DNA of 64,000 nucleotides from Methylobacterium tardum (GTDB lineage: Bacteria; Pseudomonadota; Alphaproteobacteria; Rhizobiales; Beijerinckiaceae). The notes under the pieces are model-generated. The model was not told where the DNA came from. It saw only the letters and a program-made list of their open reading frames with translations, and did no database searches. The translations under genes and the position numbers were made by a program. Location of the stretch: the NCBI RefSeq assembly GCF_023546765.1, contig NZ_CP097484.1:5566501-5630500 (forward strand). The letters are read 5' to 3'. This document shows, piece by piece, positions 34,443 to 43,314 of the stretch (position 1 is its first letter; each line of letters starts with the position of its first letter).

Positions 34443-35609
34443 ATGACCGACCGCATCCGTGACTTCCTGCGCGTGCGCCGCGACCTCGGTCAGGACGAGG
34501 GCCCCGTGATGGTCCTCGATCTCGACGTCGTGCGCGACAACTACACCGCCTTCGCGCGCTCCCTGCCGGACACCCGGGTGTTCTACGCCGTGAAAGCGAA
34601 CCCGGCCCCCGAGGTGCTGCGCCTGCTCGCCGAGATGGGCTCCTGCTTCGACACCGCCTCGGTGGCGGAGATGGAAATGGTGCTGGCCGCCGGCGCCACC
34701 GCCGACCGGATCTCCTTCGGCAACACCATCAAGAAGGAGCGCTGCATCGGCCGCGCCCTGAAGCTCGGCATCCGCCTGTTCGCGGTCGATTGCCAGGCCG
34801 AGGTCGAGAAGATCGCCCGGGCCGCCGAGGCCATGGCCGTGCCGGCCGGTGAGATCCGGGTGTTCTGCCGCATCCTGTGCGACGGCGCGGGCGCCGACTG
34901 GCCGCTGTCCCGCAAGTTCGGCTGCGTGCCCGAGATGGCCGCGGACGTGCTGGAGCACGCCCATCGCCAGGGGCTTGAGGCCTACGGCATCTCGTTCCAT
35001 GTCGGCTCGCAGCAGGGCAACACCGAGGCCTGGGACGGGGCGCTCGGCTCCGCGGCCGGGATCTTCCGCGAGTGCGCGGAGCGCGGCATCGGCCTGTCGA
35101 TGGTCAATCTCGGCGGCGGCTTCCCGACCAAGTACCTCAAGGCGGTGCCAGGCGTGGAGAGCTATGGCGAGGCGATCTTCCGGGGCCTGACCAAGCATTT
35201 CGGCAACCAGATCCCCGAGACGATCATCGAGCCGGGCCGCGGCATGGTCGGCAATGCCGGCCTGATCGAGGCCGAGGTCGTGCTCGTGTCGAAGAAGTCC
35301 GCCGAGGCCGACGAGGTCCGATGGGTCTACCTCGACATCGGCAAGTTCGGCGGGCTGGCCGAGACCATGGACGAGGCGATCCGCTACCCGATCCGCACCG
35401 CGCGGGACGGGGACGCGACCGAGCCCTGCGTCATCGCCGGCCCGACCTGCGACTCGGTGGACGTGCTCTACGAGCGGCAGCTCTACCCGCTGCCGGTCTC
35501 GCTCTCGATCGGCGACAAGGTGCTGATCGAGGGTGCGGGCGCCTACACCACCACCTACGCGGCGGTGGCCTTCAACGGCTTCCCGCCCCTTCAGCAGATC
35601 GTGATCTGA
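34443..35609 (+). CDS. Ornithine/lysine decarboxylase, fold-type III PLP enzyme
   Basis: A 388-residue decarboxylase. The PLP lysine is in 'VFYAVKANPAPEVLRLLAEM', near residue 49; 'FGNTIKKERCIGRALKLGI', 'SFHVGSQQGN', 'VNLGGGFPTKYL' and 'IIEPGRGMVGNAG' are barrel motifs that hold PLP. 'GPTCDSVDVLYER' supplies the Cys and Asp of the active site shared by eukaryotic-type ODC. The product, putrescine, feeds polyamine synthesis (homospermidine or spermidine in alphaproteobacteria). ODC and lysine activities overlap in this family. A GGGAGACG ribosome site lies in front. A long leader precedes it and a terminator follows. Confidence 0.9.
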   Translation: MTDRIRDFLRVRRDLGQDEGPVMVLDLDVVRDNYTAFARSLPDTRVFYAVKANPAPEVLRLLAEMGSCFDTASVAEMEMVLAAGATADRISFGNTIKKERCIGRALKLGIRLFAVDCQAEVEKIARAAEAMAVPAGEIRVFCRILCDGAGADWPLSRKFGCVPEMAADVLEHAHRQGLEAYGISFHVGSQQGNTEAWDGALGSAAGIFRECAERGIGLSMVNLGGGFPTKYLKAVPGVESYGEAIFRGLTKHFGNQIPETIIEPGRGMVGNAGLIEAEVVLVSKKSAEADEVRWVYLDIGKFGGLAETMDEAIRYPIRTARDGDATEPCVIAGPTCDSVDVLYERQLYPLPVSLSIGDKVLIEGAGAYTTTYAAVAFNGFPPLQQIVI

Positions 35610-35617
35610 TCGCGCGT

Positions 35618-35641
35618 GCCGCCCGGGACATTCCGGGCGGC
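35618..35641 (+). terminator. Intrinsic terminator after the decarboxylase
   Basis: A nine-base-pair GC stem (GCCGCCCGG / CCGGGCGGC), loop of six, then 'cttctt'. It is nine bases past the stop. Confidence 0.75.
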
Positions 35642-35836
35642 CTTCTTCCGAGACCGTTCCCGGCGGGTGACACGCGGCAGGAGGCGGACGCACGGATCCC
35701 GTTCGTCTGGAACCACCCTGCGGTCACGCGGCGTTAAGGGCCGCTGTCGTTTCTCCGGAAGCGTCGGCCAGCCCTGATCGCTCGCCGAGACGATCCATCG
35801 CTTCTCCCGCATGCCGGCCCCGGGGAGGGCATTGTC

Positions 35837-36388
35837 ATGATCGAGATCCGCGCGGAGCACCTTCACGACGTCCCGGCGCGCGAGCGCCTGCTCGACGCGT
35901 GCTTCCCCGGCAACCGACGCGGCAAGACTTCGGAGCGCCTGCGCGAGGGACGCCTGCCGGCGCGCGGCCTCGCCTTCGCGGCGACCCGCGCCGGGCGGCT
36001 GGTCGGCACCCTGCGGCTGTGGCACGTCGAGGCCGGCCTCGCCCGCCCGGCGCTGCTGCTCGGTCCTCTGGCGGTCGATCCGGCGATCCAGGGCCAGGGG
36101 CTGGGCTCGGTGATGATGCAGGCCGCCCTCGGCCGGGCCGAATCGCTCGGCCACGGCGCCGTGCTGCTGGTCGGCGACGCGCCCTATTACGCCCGCTTCG
36201 GCTTCGATCGGGTGCTCGCGGAGGGCCTGACCCTGCCGGGGCCGTTCGAGCGGGAGCGCTTCCTCGGGCTTGAGCTGCGCGCGGGTGCCCTGGCGGGCGC
36301 CGCGGGGCTGGTCCGGGCGACCGGCGTGCTCGCACCGGTCGAGGCCGTGGCGAACGAGGCCCAGGTCGCGCGACGACGCGCGGCCTGA
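35837..36388 (+). CDS. GNAT family N-acetyltransferase (YhbS-like)
   Basis: A 183-residue enzyme. 'MIEIRAEHLHDVPARERLLD' and 'ACFPGNRRGKTSERLREGR' open it. 'LLGPLAVDPAIQGQGLGSVM' is motif A with the CoA loop QGQGLG, and 'VLLVGDAPYYARFGFDRV' is the conserved end, as in the YhbS group of putative acetyltransferases. The acceptor is unknown. It stands alone between the decarboxylase and the D-glutamate genes. Confidence 0.85.
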   Translation: MIEIRAEHLHDVPARERLLDACFPGNRRGKTSERLREGRLPARGLAFAATRAGRLVGTLRLWHVEAGLARPALLLGPLAVDPAIQGQGLGSVMMQAALGRAESLGHGAVLLVGDAPYYARFGFDRVLAEGLTLPGPFERERFLGLELRAGALAGAAGLVRATGVLAPVEAVANEAQVARRRAA

Positions 36389-36434
36389 GCGGGGGTATCA
36401 CGGGTCGCCGGGTTGAGGCGGCGGCTCGTCTTTG

Positions 36435-36512
36435 CGAGCGCAGCGAAGCAACCCAGGGCAGCGCGTGATCCCTTACCGTAGCGAATCCCTGGGTCGCTTC
36501 GCTGTGCGCGAT
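36435..36512. repeat. Palindromic dispersed repeat
   Basis: 'gagcgcagcgaagcaaccca' is matched in inverted orientation by 'tgggtcgcttcgctgtgcgc' about 35 bases later. Related but more degraded sequences are at 33070-33170 and 40150-40235. This is an intergenic repeat type seen in many Rhizobiales. Confidence 0.6.
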
Positions 36513-36643
36513 GATGGAGTGCAAGCCTGGCATGTCGGGGCTGCGGCCGCGTCCACCGTCCTGGCCGCTCTCATGCATTGCGCCGGGCGCCCGCGATCCC
36601 GCATAGAACGGTCCGCCGGCCTCCGGAGAAGGTTGCTCGACCG

Positions 36644-37657
36644 ATGCAGATCGCCACGCCCTACCTGATGTTCCTGGGCGACGTGCCCGACACGCTGGCG
36701 GCCAAGACCGCCTACGGGATCAAGGATTGGCGCCCCGAATGGTGCGTCGGCCAGATGCGCCTGCCGGGCTGCGCCGCCGATCTCGGCATCCCCGACATGA
36801 CCCTGCCCGAGGCCCTGGCGAAGGGCTGTCGCACTCTGGTGATCGGCGTCGTCAATGCCGGCGGCGTGCTGCCGGACCACTGGGTCAAGGAGATCGTGGC
36901 GGCGATCGAGGCCGGCCTCGACGTGGCGAGCGGCCTGCACGTCAAGCTCGGCGCGGTCCCCGCCATCGCCGAGGCCGCCGCGCGGCGCGGGCGCCAGCTC
37001 CACGACGTGCGCCACACCGACGAGCGCTTCCCCACCGGCAAGGGCACTAAGCGGGCGGGGCGGCGCCTGCTCACCGTCGGCACCGATTGCTCGGTCGGCA
37101 AGAAGTACACCGTGCTGGCCCTGGAGCGCGGCATGCGCGCGCGCGGCCTCGATGCCGATTTCTGCGCCACCGGCCAGACCGGCGTGTTCATCTCCGGCCG
37201 TGGCGTCGCCATCGACGCCGTGGTGGCGGACTTCATCTCCGGCGCCGTCGAGACGATCTCGCCCGACGCCGCCCCGAACCACTGGGACCTGATCGAGGGC
37301 CAGGGCTCGCTCTACCACCCGTCCTTCGCCGGTGTGAGCCTCGGCCTGCTGCACGGCGCCCAGGCCGACGCCTTCGTCGTCTGCCACGAGCCGACCCGCA
37401 CCAATATGCGCGGCGTCAAGCATCCGCTGCCGACGATCCAGCAGGTCATCGACCTCACCGTGCAGCTCGGCAGCTTGACCAACCCGGCGATCAAGCCGGT
37501 GGGCATTGCGGTGAACACGCAGGCGCTTGCCGAGGGCGAGGCTCGGGCGCTCCTGGACAAGCTCGGGGCCGAGCACAGCTTGCCCGCCACCGACCCGGTG
37601 CGCTTCGGTGTCGACGGGCTGGTCGACCGGATCGTCGCCGACTTCCCGGAGGCCTGA
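36644..37657 (+). CDS. dgcN: D-glutamate N-acetyltransferase DgcN (DUF1611 family)
   Basis: A 337-residue DUF1611/COG3367 protein. The N-terminal part has 'YGIKDWRPEWCVGQMRLPGC'. The C-terminal part is a P-loop-like fold with 'VGTDCSVGKKYTVLALERGM', 'FCATGQTGVFISGRGVAID' and 'DLIEGQGSLYHPSFAGVSLG'. In the DgcN-DgcA route of proteobacteria this enzyme acetylates D-glutamate to N-acetyl-D-glutamate, which DgcA then racemises to the L-form. The next gene is dgcA, with one base between stop and start, so the assignment is well supported by context. The CoA-dependent role is from published family knowledge. Confidence 0.85.
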   Translation: MQIATPYLMFLGDVPDTLAAKTAYGIKDWRPEWCVGQMRLPGCAADLGIPDMTLPEALAKGCRTLVIGVVNAGGVLPDHWVKEIVAAIEAGLDVASGLHVKLGAVPAIAEAAARRGRQLHDVRHTDERFPTGKGTKRAGRRLLTVGTDCSVGKKYTVLALERGMRARGLDADFCATGQTGVFISGRGVAIDAVVADFISGAVETISPDAAPNHWDLIEGQGSLYHPSFAGVSLGLLHGAQADAFVVCHEPTRTNMRGVKHPLPTIQQVIDLTVQLGSLTNPAIKPVGIAVNTQALAEGEARALLDKLGAEHSLPATDPVRFGVDGLVDRIVADFPEA

Positions 37658-37658
37658 C

Positions 37659-38642
37659 ATGGCCCGTCGCCTGACTCTCGCCGTCGAGCGCTTTCCCATC
37701 GCGGGCGCGTTCACGATCTCCCGCGGCAGCCGCACGGAGATCGCCGTGGTAGTAGCCACCATTACGGACGGCGATACGGTCGGGCGCGGCGAATGCGTGC
37801 CCTATCCGCGCTACGGCGAGAGCGTCGAGAGCGTCAGCGCCCTGATCGCGGGGCAGGCGGAGGCGATCGCGGCCGGGATCGGCCGGGAGGAGCTGATGGC
37901 GCGGATGAAGGCCGGCGCCGCGCGCAACGCCCTCGACTGCGCGCTGTTCGACCTCGAGGCCAAGCGCCAGGGTCGTCCCGCCTGGTCCATCGCCGGGCTC
38001 CCCGAGCCCCGGCCCGCGATCACCGCCTACACGCTGAGCCTCGGCACGCCGGAGGGCATGGCGGAGGCCGCCCGCAAGGCCGCCCACCGGCCGCTGCTGA
38101 AGGTCAAGCTCGGTGGGGACGGGGATCCGGAGCGCATCGCCGCCGTGCGGGCCGGCGCGCCGGAGTCCCGGCTGATCGTCGACGCCAACGAGGCGTGGCG
38201 GCCCGAGAACGTGGAGGCCAACCTCGAGGCCTGCCTGAAGGCGGGCGTCGCGCTGATCGAGCAGCCGCTGCCGGCCGACGCCGATGTCCTGCTCGCCGAG
38301 ATCGCCCATCCGGTGCCGGTCTGCGCCGACGAGAGCCTGCACGACCGCGCCGGCCTCGATGCGCTCGCCGGGCGCTACGACGCGATCAACATCAAGCTCG
38401 ACAAGACCGGCGGCCTGACCGAGGCGGTGCTGCTCGCCCGGGAGGCGAAGGCGCGGGGGCTCTCGATCATGGTCGGCTGCATGCTGGGCACGTCGCTTGG
38501 CATGGCGCCGGCGGCGTTGCTGGCGAACGACGCGGATTTCGCCGATCTCGATGGGCCGCTGCTGCTGGCCCGCGACCGCGACCCGCCGCTGCACTACGAC
38601 GGCAGCCTGATGTACCCGCCCACGCCGGAGCTGTGGGGATAG
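37659..38642 (+). CDS. dgcA: N-acetyl-D-glutamate racemase DgcA (enolase superfamily)
   Basis: A 327-residue member of the enolase superfamily, close to dipeptide epimerases. The catalytic Lys pair is 'LLKVKLG'; the metal ligands are the Asp of 'LIVDANEAW', the Glu of 'LIEQPLP' and the Asp of 'VCADESLHD'. The second catalytic Lys is in 'INIKLDKTGG'. DgcA interconverts N-acetyl-D- and L-glutamate, letting D-glutamate be used as carbon and nitrogen. An L-Ala-D/L-Glu epimerase is the alternative, but linkage to dgcN argues for DgcA. The start ATG overlaps the end of dgcN. Confidence 0.83.
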   Translation: MARRLTLAVERFPIAGAFTISRGSRTEIAVVVATITDGDTVGRGECVPYPRYGESVESVSALIAGQAEAIAAGIGREELMARMKAGAARNALDCALFDLEAKRQGRPAWSIAGLPEPRPAITAYTLSLGTPEGMAEAARKAAHRPLLKVKLGGDGDPERIAAVRAGAPESRLIVDANEAWRPENVEANLEACLKAGVALIEQPLPADADVLLAEIAHPVPVCADESLHDRAGLDALAGRYDAINIKLDKTGGLTEAVLLAREAKARGLSIMVGCMLGTSLGMAPAALLANDADFADLDGPLLLARDRDPPLHYDGSLMYPPTPELWG

Positions 38643-39044
38643 CGTGTACGACGGGCGCGTATCGCCACCCGCAGCGCGGATCTCGTCGTCCCACGTGCCG
38701 CATCGTCATTCCGGGGCGCCGAAGACGAGCCCGGAATCCAGAGCCACCCACGGTGCAAGATCCTGGCACGCCAGCGCGGCTGGATTGCGGGTTCCGCTGC
38801 GCGGCTCTGAAAGACAGGGCGCGACGACCTCACCCTGTGGAGAGGCCAGCCGAAGAGGATAGGGATCGCCCCACCTGTCACCGGCGGGGCATCACAACGG
38901 GTTTGGGATTAGGTATACCAGAAGGCTTGCGTTCCGCCCGCCCGGCTGCCATCCATCGGCGGTGCGATGGGGGCGTGGCGCGGACGCGCTGTTCCCAGCA
39001 GCCAGACAACACAACAGCAGTCTTCAATGCTGGGGAGGAACGAC
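38643..39044. repeat. Intergenic region with a dispersed repeat
   Basis: No gene was identified in about 400 bases. From about 38704 to 38743 lies 'tcattccggggcgccgaaga' and then 'cgagcccggaatccagag', a type of interspersed sequence frequent in alphaproteobacterial genomes. The remainder carries the ribosome site of the following gene. Confidence 0.45.
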
Positions 39045-40094
39045 GTGGCCAGAAACATCCTGATCCTGGGGGCCTCCTACGGCTCGCTCCTGGGGACCAA
39101 GCTCCTGATGGCCGGTCACAACGTGACCCTGGTGTGCCGCCGGAAGACCGCCGACCTGATCAACCGCGAGGGGACCGAGGTCCGCATCAAGCTCCGCGAC
39201 GAGAAGGAGCACCGCGCGATCCACTCGCGCGACCTGCCCGGCAAGGTCGACGCCATGCCGCCGGAAGAGGTCGACGTGTCGCGCTACGATCTCGTTGGCC
39301 TCGCCATGCAGGAGCCGCAGTACAACAACCACACGATCCGCGTCCTCATGATCAAGATCGCGGCGGCGAAGCTGCCGTGCCTGTCGATCATGAACATGCC
39401 GCCGCTGCCCTACCTCAAGCGGATCCCGGGGCTCGCCGCCATGGATCTTGAGGACGCCTACACCAATGCCGGCGTCTGGGACCGGTTCGAGCCGGGGCTG
39501 GTGTCGCTGTGCTCGCCGGATCCGCAGGCCTTCCGTCCGCCCGAAGAGGAGGCGAACGTCCTCCATGTCGGGCTGCCGACCAACTTCAAGGCCGCAACCT
39601 TCGCCGATGAGGCGCATAACCGCCTGCTCCGGGAACTGGAGGCCGATATCGACGCCGTGCGCCTCGACGGGCAGGACGTCCCGGTGAAGCTCAAGGTGTT
39701 CGACTCGCTGTTCGTTCCGCTGGCCAAGTGGTCGATGCTGCTGACCGGCAACTACCGCTGCATCACGCCCGGCGAGCCGCAATCGATCCACGACGCTGTC
39801 CACGGCGATCTGGCGCGCTCGCGGGCGATCTACGAGCATGTCGACGGGATCGCCCGGAAGCTCGGCGCCGATCCGGCCGACCAGGTGCCGTTCGAGAAGT
39901 ACGCCAAGGCAGCCGAGAGCCTGCTGAAGCCGTCCTCGGCCGCGCGGGCCGTGGCGAACGGTGCGCCCTACATCGAGCGCGTCGACCTGCTGGTGAAGCT
40001 GATCGCGCACCAGCTCGGCGAGCCGAATGCCGAGATCGACCGCACGGTCGAGACCGTCGATCGCAAGCTCGGCGAGCGCATCATCGAGGGCTGA
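39045..40094 (+). CDS. Ketopantoate-reductase-like NAD(P)-binding oxidoreductase
   Basis: A 349-residue protein. The first strand and loop, 'NILILGASYGSLLGTKLLMA', followed by 'GHNVTLVCRRKTADLINREG', look like the N-terminal Rossmann fold of the PanE/ApbA family, although the usual GxGxxG is GASYGS. 'LVGLAMQEPQYNNHTIRVL' corresponds to the family's substrate segment, and 'PSSAARAVANGAPYIERVDL' is like its C-terminal helix region. The start is GTG because GGGGAGG stands seven bases before it; an ATG 18 bases earlier has none. The substrate is unknown. A perfect hairpin follows the stop. Confidence 0.7.
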   Translation: MARNILILGASYGSLLGTKLLMAGHNVTLVCRRKTADLINREGTEVRIKLRDEKEHRAIHSRDLPGKVDAMPPEEVDVSRYDLVGLAMQEPQYNNHTIRVLMIKIAAAKLPCLSIMNMPPLPYLKRIPGLAAMDLEDAYTNAGVWDRFEPGLVSLCSPDPQAFRPPEEEANVLHVGLPTNFKAATFADEAHNRLLRELEADIDAVRLDGQDVPVKLKVFDSLFVPLAKWSMLLTGNYRCITPGEPQSIHDAVHGDLARSRAIYEHVDGIARKLGADPADQVPFEKYAKAAESLLKPSSAARAVANGAPYIERVDLLVKLIAHQLGEPNAEIDRTVETVDRKLGERIIEG

Positions 40095-40105
40095 CGGGCG
40101 CGCTG

Positions 40106-40131
40106 GGCGCGACGCCGCGCGGCGTCGCGCC
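40106..40131 (+). terminator. Hairpin terminator
   Basis: Perfect stem of eleven base pairs (GGCGCGACGCC, loop GCGC, complement) eleven bases after the stop, followed by 'acttt'. Confidence 0.7.
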
Positions 40132-40242
40132 ACTTTCGCCGTCCTCACAAGCGTCGCGAAGTGACCCGGAGCCGCGCGCCATCGATCGGCGCGGCACTTC
40201 TGGATTGCGTCGCGCCACTCGCAAGGACGGATCTGCGATCCG

Positions 40243-40581
40243 TCATTCCGCCAGATCCAGGAAATGCCGCCCCTGGCGGTCGCCGATCTCGATGATCCAG
40301 AGATCGGAATCGAACCGAATCTCCTTGGTCAGGCGCTCCTCCACGTCGAGCGGGCTGCCGCCGACGACCATTGCGGCGAAGCGCCGGTCGCCGCTCTCCT
40401 CGGCCTCGAACAGGGCCTGCGGCGCCGGTCCGTAGAGGTCGGCGCTGCCGTCGAGGCGATCGACCTTCACGAAGATCGCGCCGGCTTCCGCGGCACCGCG
40501 CCGGCGCAGAACGGCCGGGATGCCCGCGACGTCGAGCCGCCGCAGATGGGCCGAAACCCAGAAATCGGAGCGCAGGCGCAT
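40243..40581 (-). CDS. DUF1491 family protein
   Basis: A 112-residue alphaproteobacterial protein. 'MRLRSDFWVSAHLRRLDVAG', 'AGAIFVKVDRLDGSADLYGP' and 'WIIEIGDRQGRHFLDL' are the DUF1491 landmarks. The family is short, soluble and of unknown function. The Met preceding 'RLRSDFWVSA' is the family start; the frame continues upstream in AT-rich DNA without similarity. Confidence 0.85.
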   Translation of the reverse strand: MRLRSDFWVSAHLRRLDVAGIPAVLRRRGAAEAGAIFVKVDRLDGSADLYGPAPQALFEAEESGDRRFAAMVVGGSPLDVEERLTKEIRFDSDLWIIEIGDRQGRHFLDLAE

Positions 40582-40904
40582 GCGTCTGTAGCCCTGTGAA
40601 AATCGGCTCGCCGCAGGATGGGCAGCCCGATGCGGCGGTCGGATCCTGAACCCTGCGGATCCAGGGGAGTGCTGCCTTCGCCATGCGTGAAAGCGCCGGC
40701 TCGAGCAACCTCGGCCGCGCGACGCGGCCCGACCGGGCTGTAACGGTTCGGCGCCTGGAATATTCCAGCGCATATTTTTGTATTTTTCAGGATTAAAAAA
40801 GAATTGAACGATGTGTGAATGCGCACATCTATAGTATTGTTTGATGATTATCTGAGCAAAGGGCGCCTGAATTCGCATTTTACGATGAAAGAAGGAGCAC
40901 TCCG
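40582..40904. other. AT-rich intergenic region
   Basis: About 320 bases with the sector 40770-40900 AT-rich, presumably the promoter of the exported small protein downstream. No gene was recognised. Confidence 0.5.
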
Positions 40905-41195
40905 ATGTGGAGAACGATTTCGCTCGCGACGCTGATCGTCGCCGGCCTGTGCGGTGTTGCGCCCTCGGCTCACGCCCGTTCGGAGACGCTCATGGATCTG
41001 CTCGGTAACCGCGACTCTGCGTCCTGCCCGCGCTACCAGCGGACGCCGCAGGATGCCTGCAACATCGTCGTGCATCGGCCGGGCGGGAATCCCACGCAGG
41101 ACATGACCGGTTCGATCGGCCACGCGAAGTCCTGGCAGGCCAATGGCGGCCCGCGCTGCAAGACGATCTGCCGATTTACCGGCACACAATACTAG
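40905..41195 (+). CDS. Small exported cysteine-containing protein
   Basis: A 96-residue protein with a signal peptide (MWRTISLATLIVAGLCGVAP, cleavage after 'SAHA'). The mature part holds four Cys: 'SASCPRYQRTPQDACNIVVH' and 'GPRCKTICRFTGTQY'. These could form two disulfides in the periplasm. An AAGGAG site lies nine bases before the ATG. No family recognised. Confidence 0.65.
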   Translation: MWRTISLATLIVAGLCGVAPSAHARSETLMDLLGNRDSASCPRYQRTPQDACNIVVHRPGGNPTQDMTGSIGHAKSWQANGGPRCKTICRFTGTQY

Positions 41196-41316
41196 AGCCG
41201 CACGCTCTCACGTTGAACCGATGCCCACTTTGGCGAAGGGCGCCGTAACGGCCCGCATCTGATGCTGGGACTTCCGCCCGCGATGTCTGCAGAGGATGGC
41301 CCTAACCTTGACCCTG

Positions 41317-41349
41317 GGGATCGGAAGCGGGGGTTCCGCTTCCGATCCC
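41317..41349. repeat. Long inverted repeat
   Basis: A perfect 14-base-pair stem (GGGATCGGAAGCGG / CCGCTTCCGATCCC) with a five-base loop, in a 350-base gap without genes (41196-41548). It could be a late terminator of the preceding gene or a REP-type element. Confidence 0.6.
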
Positions 41350-41548
41350 GAAACCCGGAGCCTTTCTGGGCCGAGACGGTCCGAACGCATCTCGGTGAGA
41401 TCCTGCCCGACGGGCGGAGCCCAGAGCCGCTGCGCACCGGAGCCTGCGGCTTCGTGCTCCCCACGCCGGTCGGCCATCCGGCGGCGATTCGATGACACGG
41501 CCTCCGGAAGCCGCTAGGACTGACCAAGCCGAGCCCCGTCCCCTGTCC

Positions 41549-43200
41549 ATGATCCACCCCCCGAAAGCTCCATCAGGCCGGACACATCCGAGCCTGAACG
41601 CCTCGCCGAGCTGGACGCGTTCGCCGTGCTCGACACGGCGCCCGAGGAGGGTTTCGGCGATGCGGTGCAGATTGCCCGGCTGATCTGTCAGACCCCGGTG
41701 GCCCTCGTCAGCCTGGTCGCGGCCAAGCGCCAGTGGTTCAAGGCGCGGGTCGGCTTTCCGCCCTGCGAGACCGATCTCGACCGGTCCGTTTGCGTCTACG
41801 CGCTGAGCGAACCGGATCTGCTGATCATCCCCGACCTCACCGCAGATCCGCGCACCCGCAACAATCCGCTGGTGACGGGCGAGCCCCATATCCGCTTCTA
41901 TGCCGGAGCACCGCTGCGCACACCCAGCGGCCGTGTGCTCGGCAGCCTGTGCGTCATCGATCACCAGCCCCGGCCGGACGGGCTGACGGAGGCGCAGCAG
42001 GACGCGCTGCGGCGACTGGCGCGGCAGGTGATGATCCTGCTGCGCGAGCGCCGCCAGCTCGCCAAGATGCGGGCCTCGGAGGTGCTGGCCCGTGCCGCCA
42101 CGACCCGGCGTCTCGCGCTGATCGAATTGGGCGATCAGCTGCGCGACCTCTCCACGATCGACGCGATGACCGCCAAGGCGGCCGAGATCGTCGGTCGGAC
42201 CCTGAACGCCAGCCGCGCCGGCTATGGTGAGCTGGATGGCACCGGCCAGGTCATCACCATTCCGGACGATTGGGCCTTACCCGGCGAGGTTAGTCTGATC
42301 GGCCGTCATCGCTTCGCCGATTACGGCACGGTCGGACCCGGGATCGAGCGCGGCGACACCCTCGTGGTCACGAATGTCGAGACCGACACCCGCACCGCGG
42401 GCCACGCCAAGCCGTTCACGGCCATCAACGTTTTCGCCATGCTCAACGTGCCGGTGCGCGAGCGGGGACGCACGGTCGGCGTGTTCTTCGTGCACAGTCC
42501 CACGGTGCGGGAATGGCGGCCGGAGGAAGTCGCGTTCGCCCGCAACGTGGCCGACCGGGTGCAGGTCGGCATCGCCCGCCTGCGGGCCGAGGAGCAGCAG
42601 GCGACCCTCAACCACGAGATCAGCCACCGCATGAAGAACACGCTGGCGATGGTGCAGGCCATCGCCACGCAGACCATGCGCAACGCTGTGGATCTTGATG
42701 CGGCCCGCAGCGCTCTCGCGGCCCGGCTGATCGCCCTGGGCAAGGCTCACGACCTGTTGCTGAGCGGCACGCGCGAAAGCGCCAGCATCGGCGCCATCCT
42801 GCGGGGGACGCTGGCGATCCACGACGACGCACAGGCCAATCGCCTGCGGCTGGACGGACCTCCGGTGCAGGTCGGCGCCCGGGCCGCGCTGTCGCTGGCG
42901 CTGATCGTCCACGAACTGGCGATCAATGCGGCCAAGTACGGGGCGCTGTCGGTTGCCGGAGGCCGCGTCCGCGTCGGGTGGACGATCGACTCGACAGGAC
43001 CGGAGCCGATCGTGCGCCTGTGCTGGAGCGAGCACGACGGTCCGCCCGTGACGCCGCCCACCAGCCGGGGGTTCGGCAGCCGCCTGATCGAGCGCGGCCT
43101 CGCCGGGGCGTTCGGCGGCGAGGCGAACCTCAGCTACAAACCCGAGGGCGTGGTGTGCGCGCTGACCGCCCCGCTGGCCGCGATCGAGGCGGACGAATAG
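41549..43200 (+). pseudogene. GAF-GAF HWE-family sensor histidine kinase, start region frameshifted
   Basis: A kinase of about 550 residues. GAF 1 contains 'QWFKARVGFPPCETDLDRSV' and 'FYAGAPLRTPSGRVLGSLCV'. A second GAF holds 'TAINVFAMLNVPVRERGRTV' and 'EVAFARNVADRVQVGIARL'. The HWE domain has 'EISHRMKNTLAMVQAIATQT', 'IVHELAINAAKYGALS' and 'RLCWSEHDGPPV'. The first GAF normally begins with 'ERLAELDAFAVLDTAPEEGF'. In the sequence that phrase is in frame with the rest only from codons that have no start, since the ATG at 41549 is in another frame. One extra C in the run of six (41557-41562) joins them. A GTG at 41626 would start inside GAF 1. Confidence 0.83.
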
Positions 43201-43241
43201 GCCGCCGGGGTTGCCGTCCCATCCGTTTGCCTCAACGCGGC

Positions 43242-43267
43242 GAAACTTTCTTTCCGACGGCTCCGTA
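43242..43267 (+). promoter_or_regulatory. Candidate ECF-type promoter of the fasciclin gene
   Basis: GAAAC, 16 bases, CCGTA, about 48 bases before the ATG. The shape fits ECF promoters (AAC at -35, CGT at -10) and a sigma/anti-sigma pair lies just downstream, but the match is only partial. Confidence 0.28.
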
Positions 43268-43314
43268 AGGGCGCGCGCTGCCCCGCTCAGAGGGGTCGGA
43301 CGGAAGGAAACACG

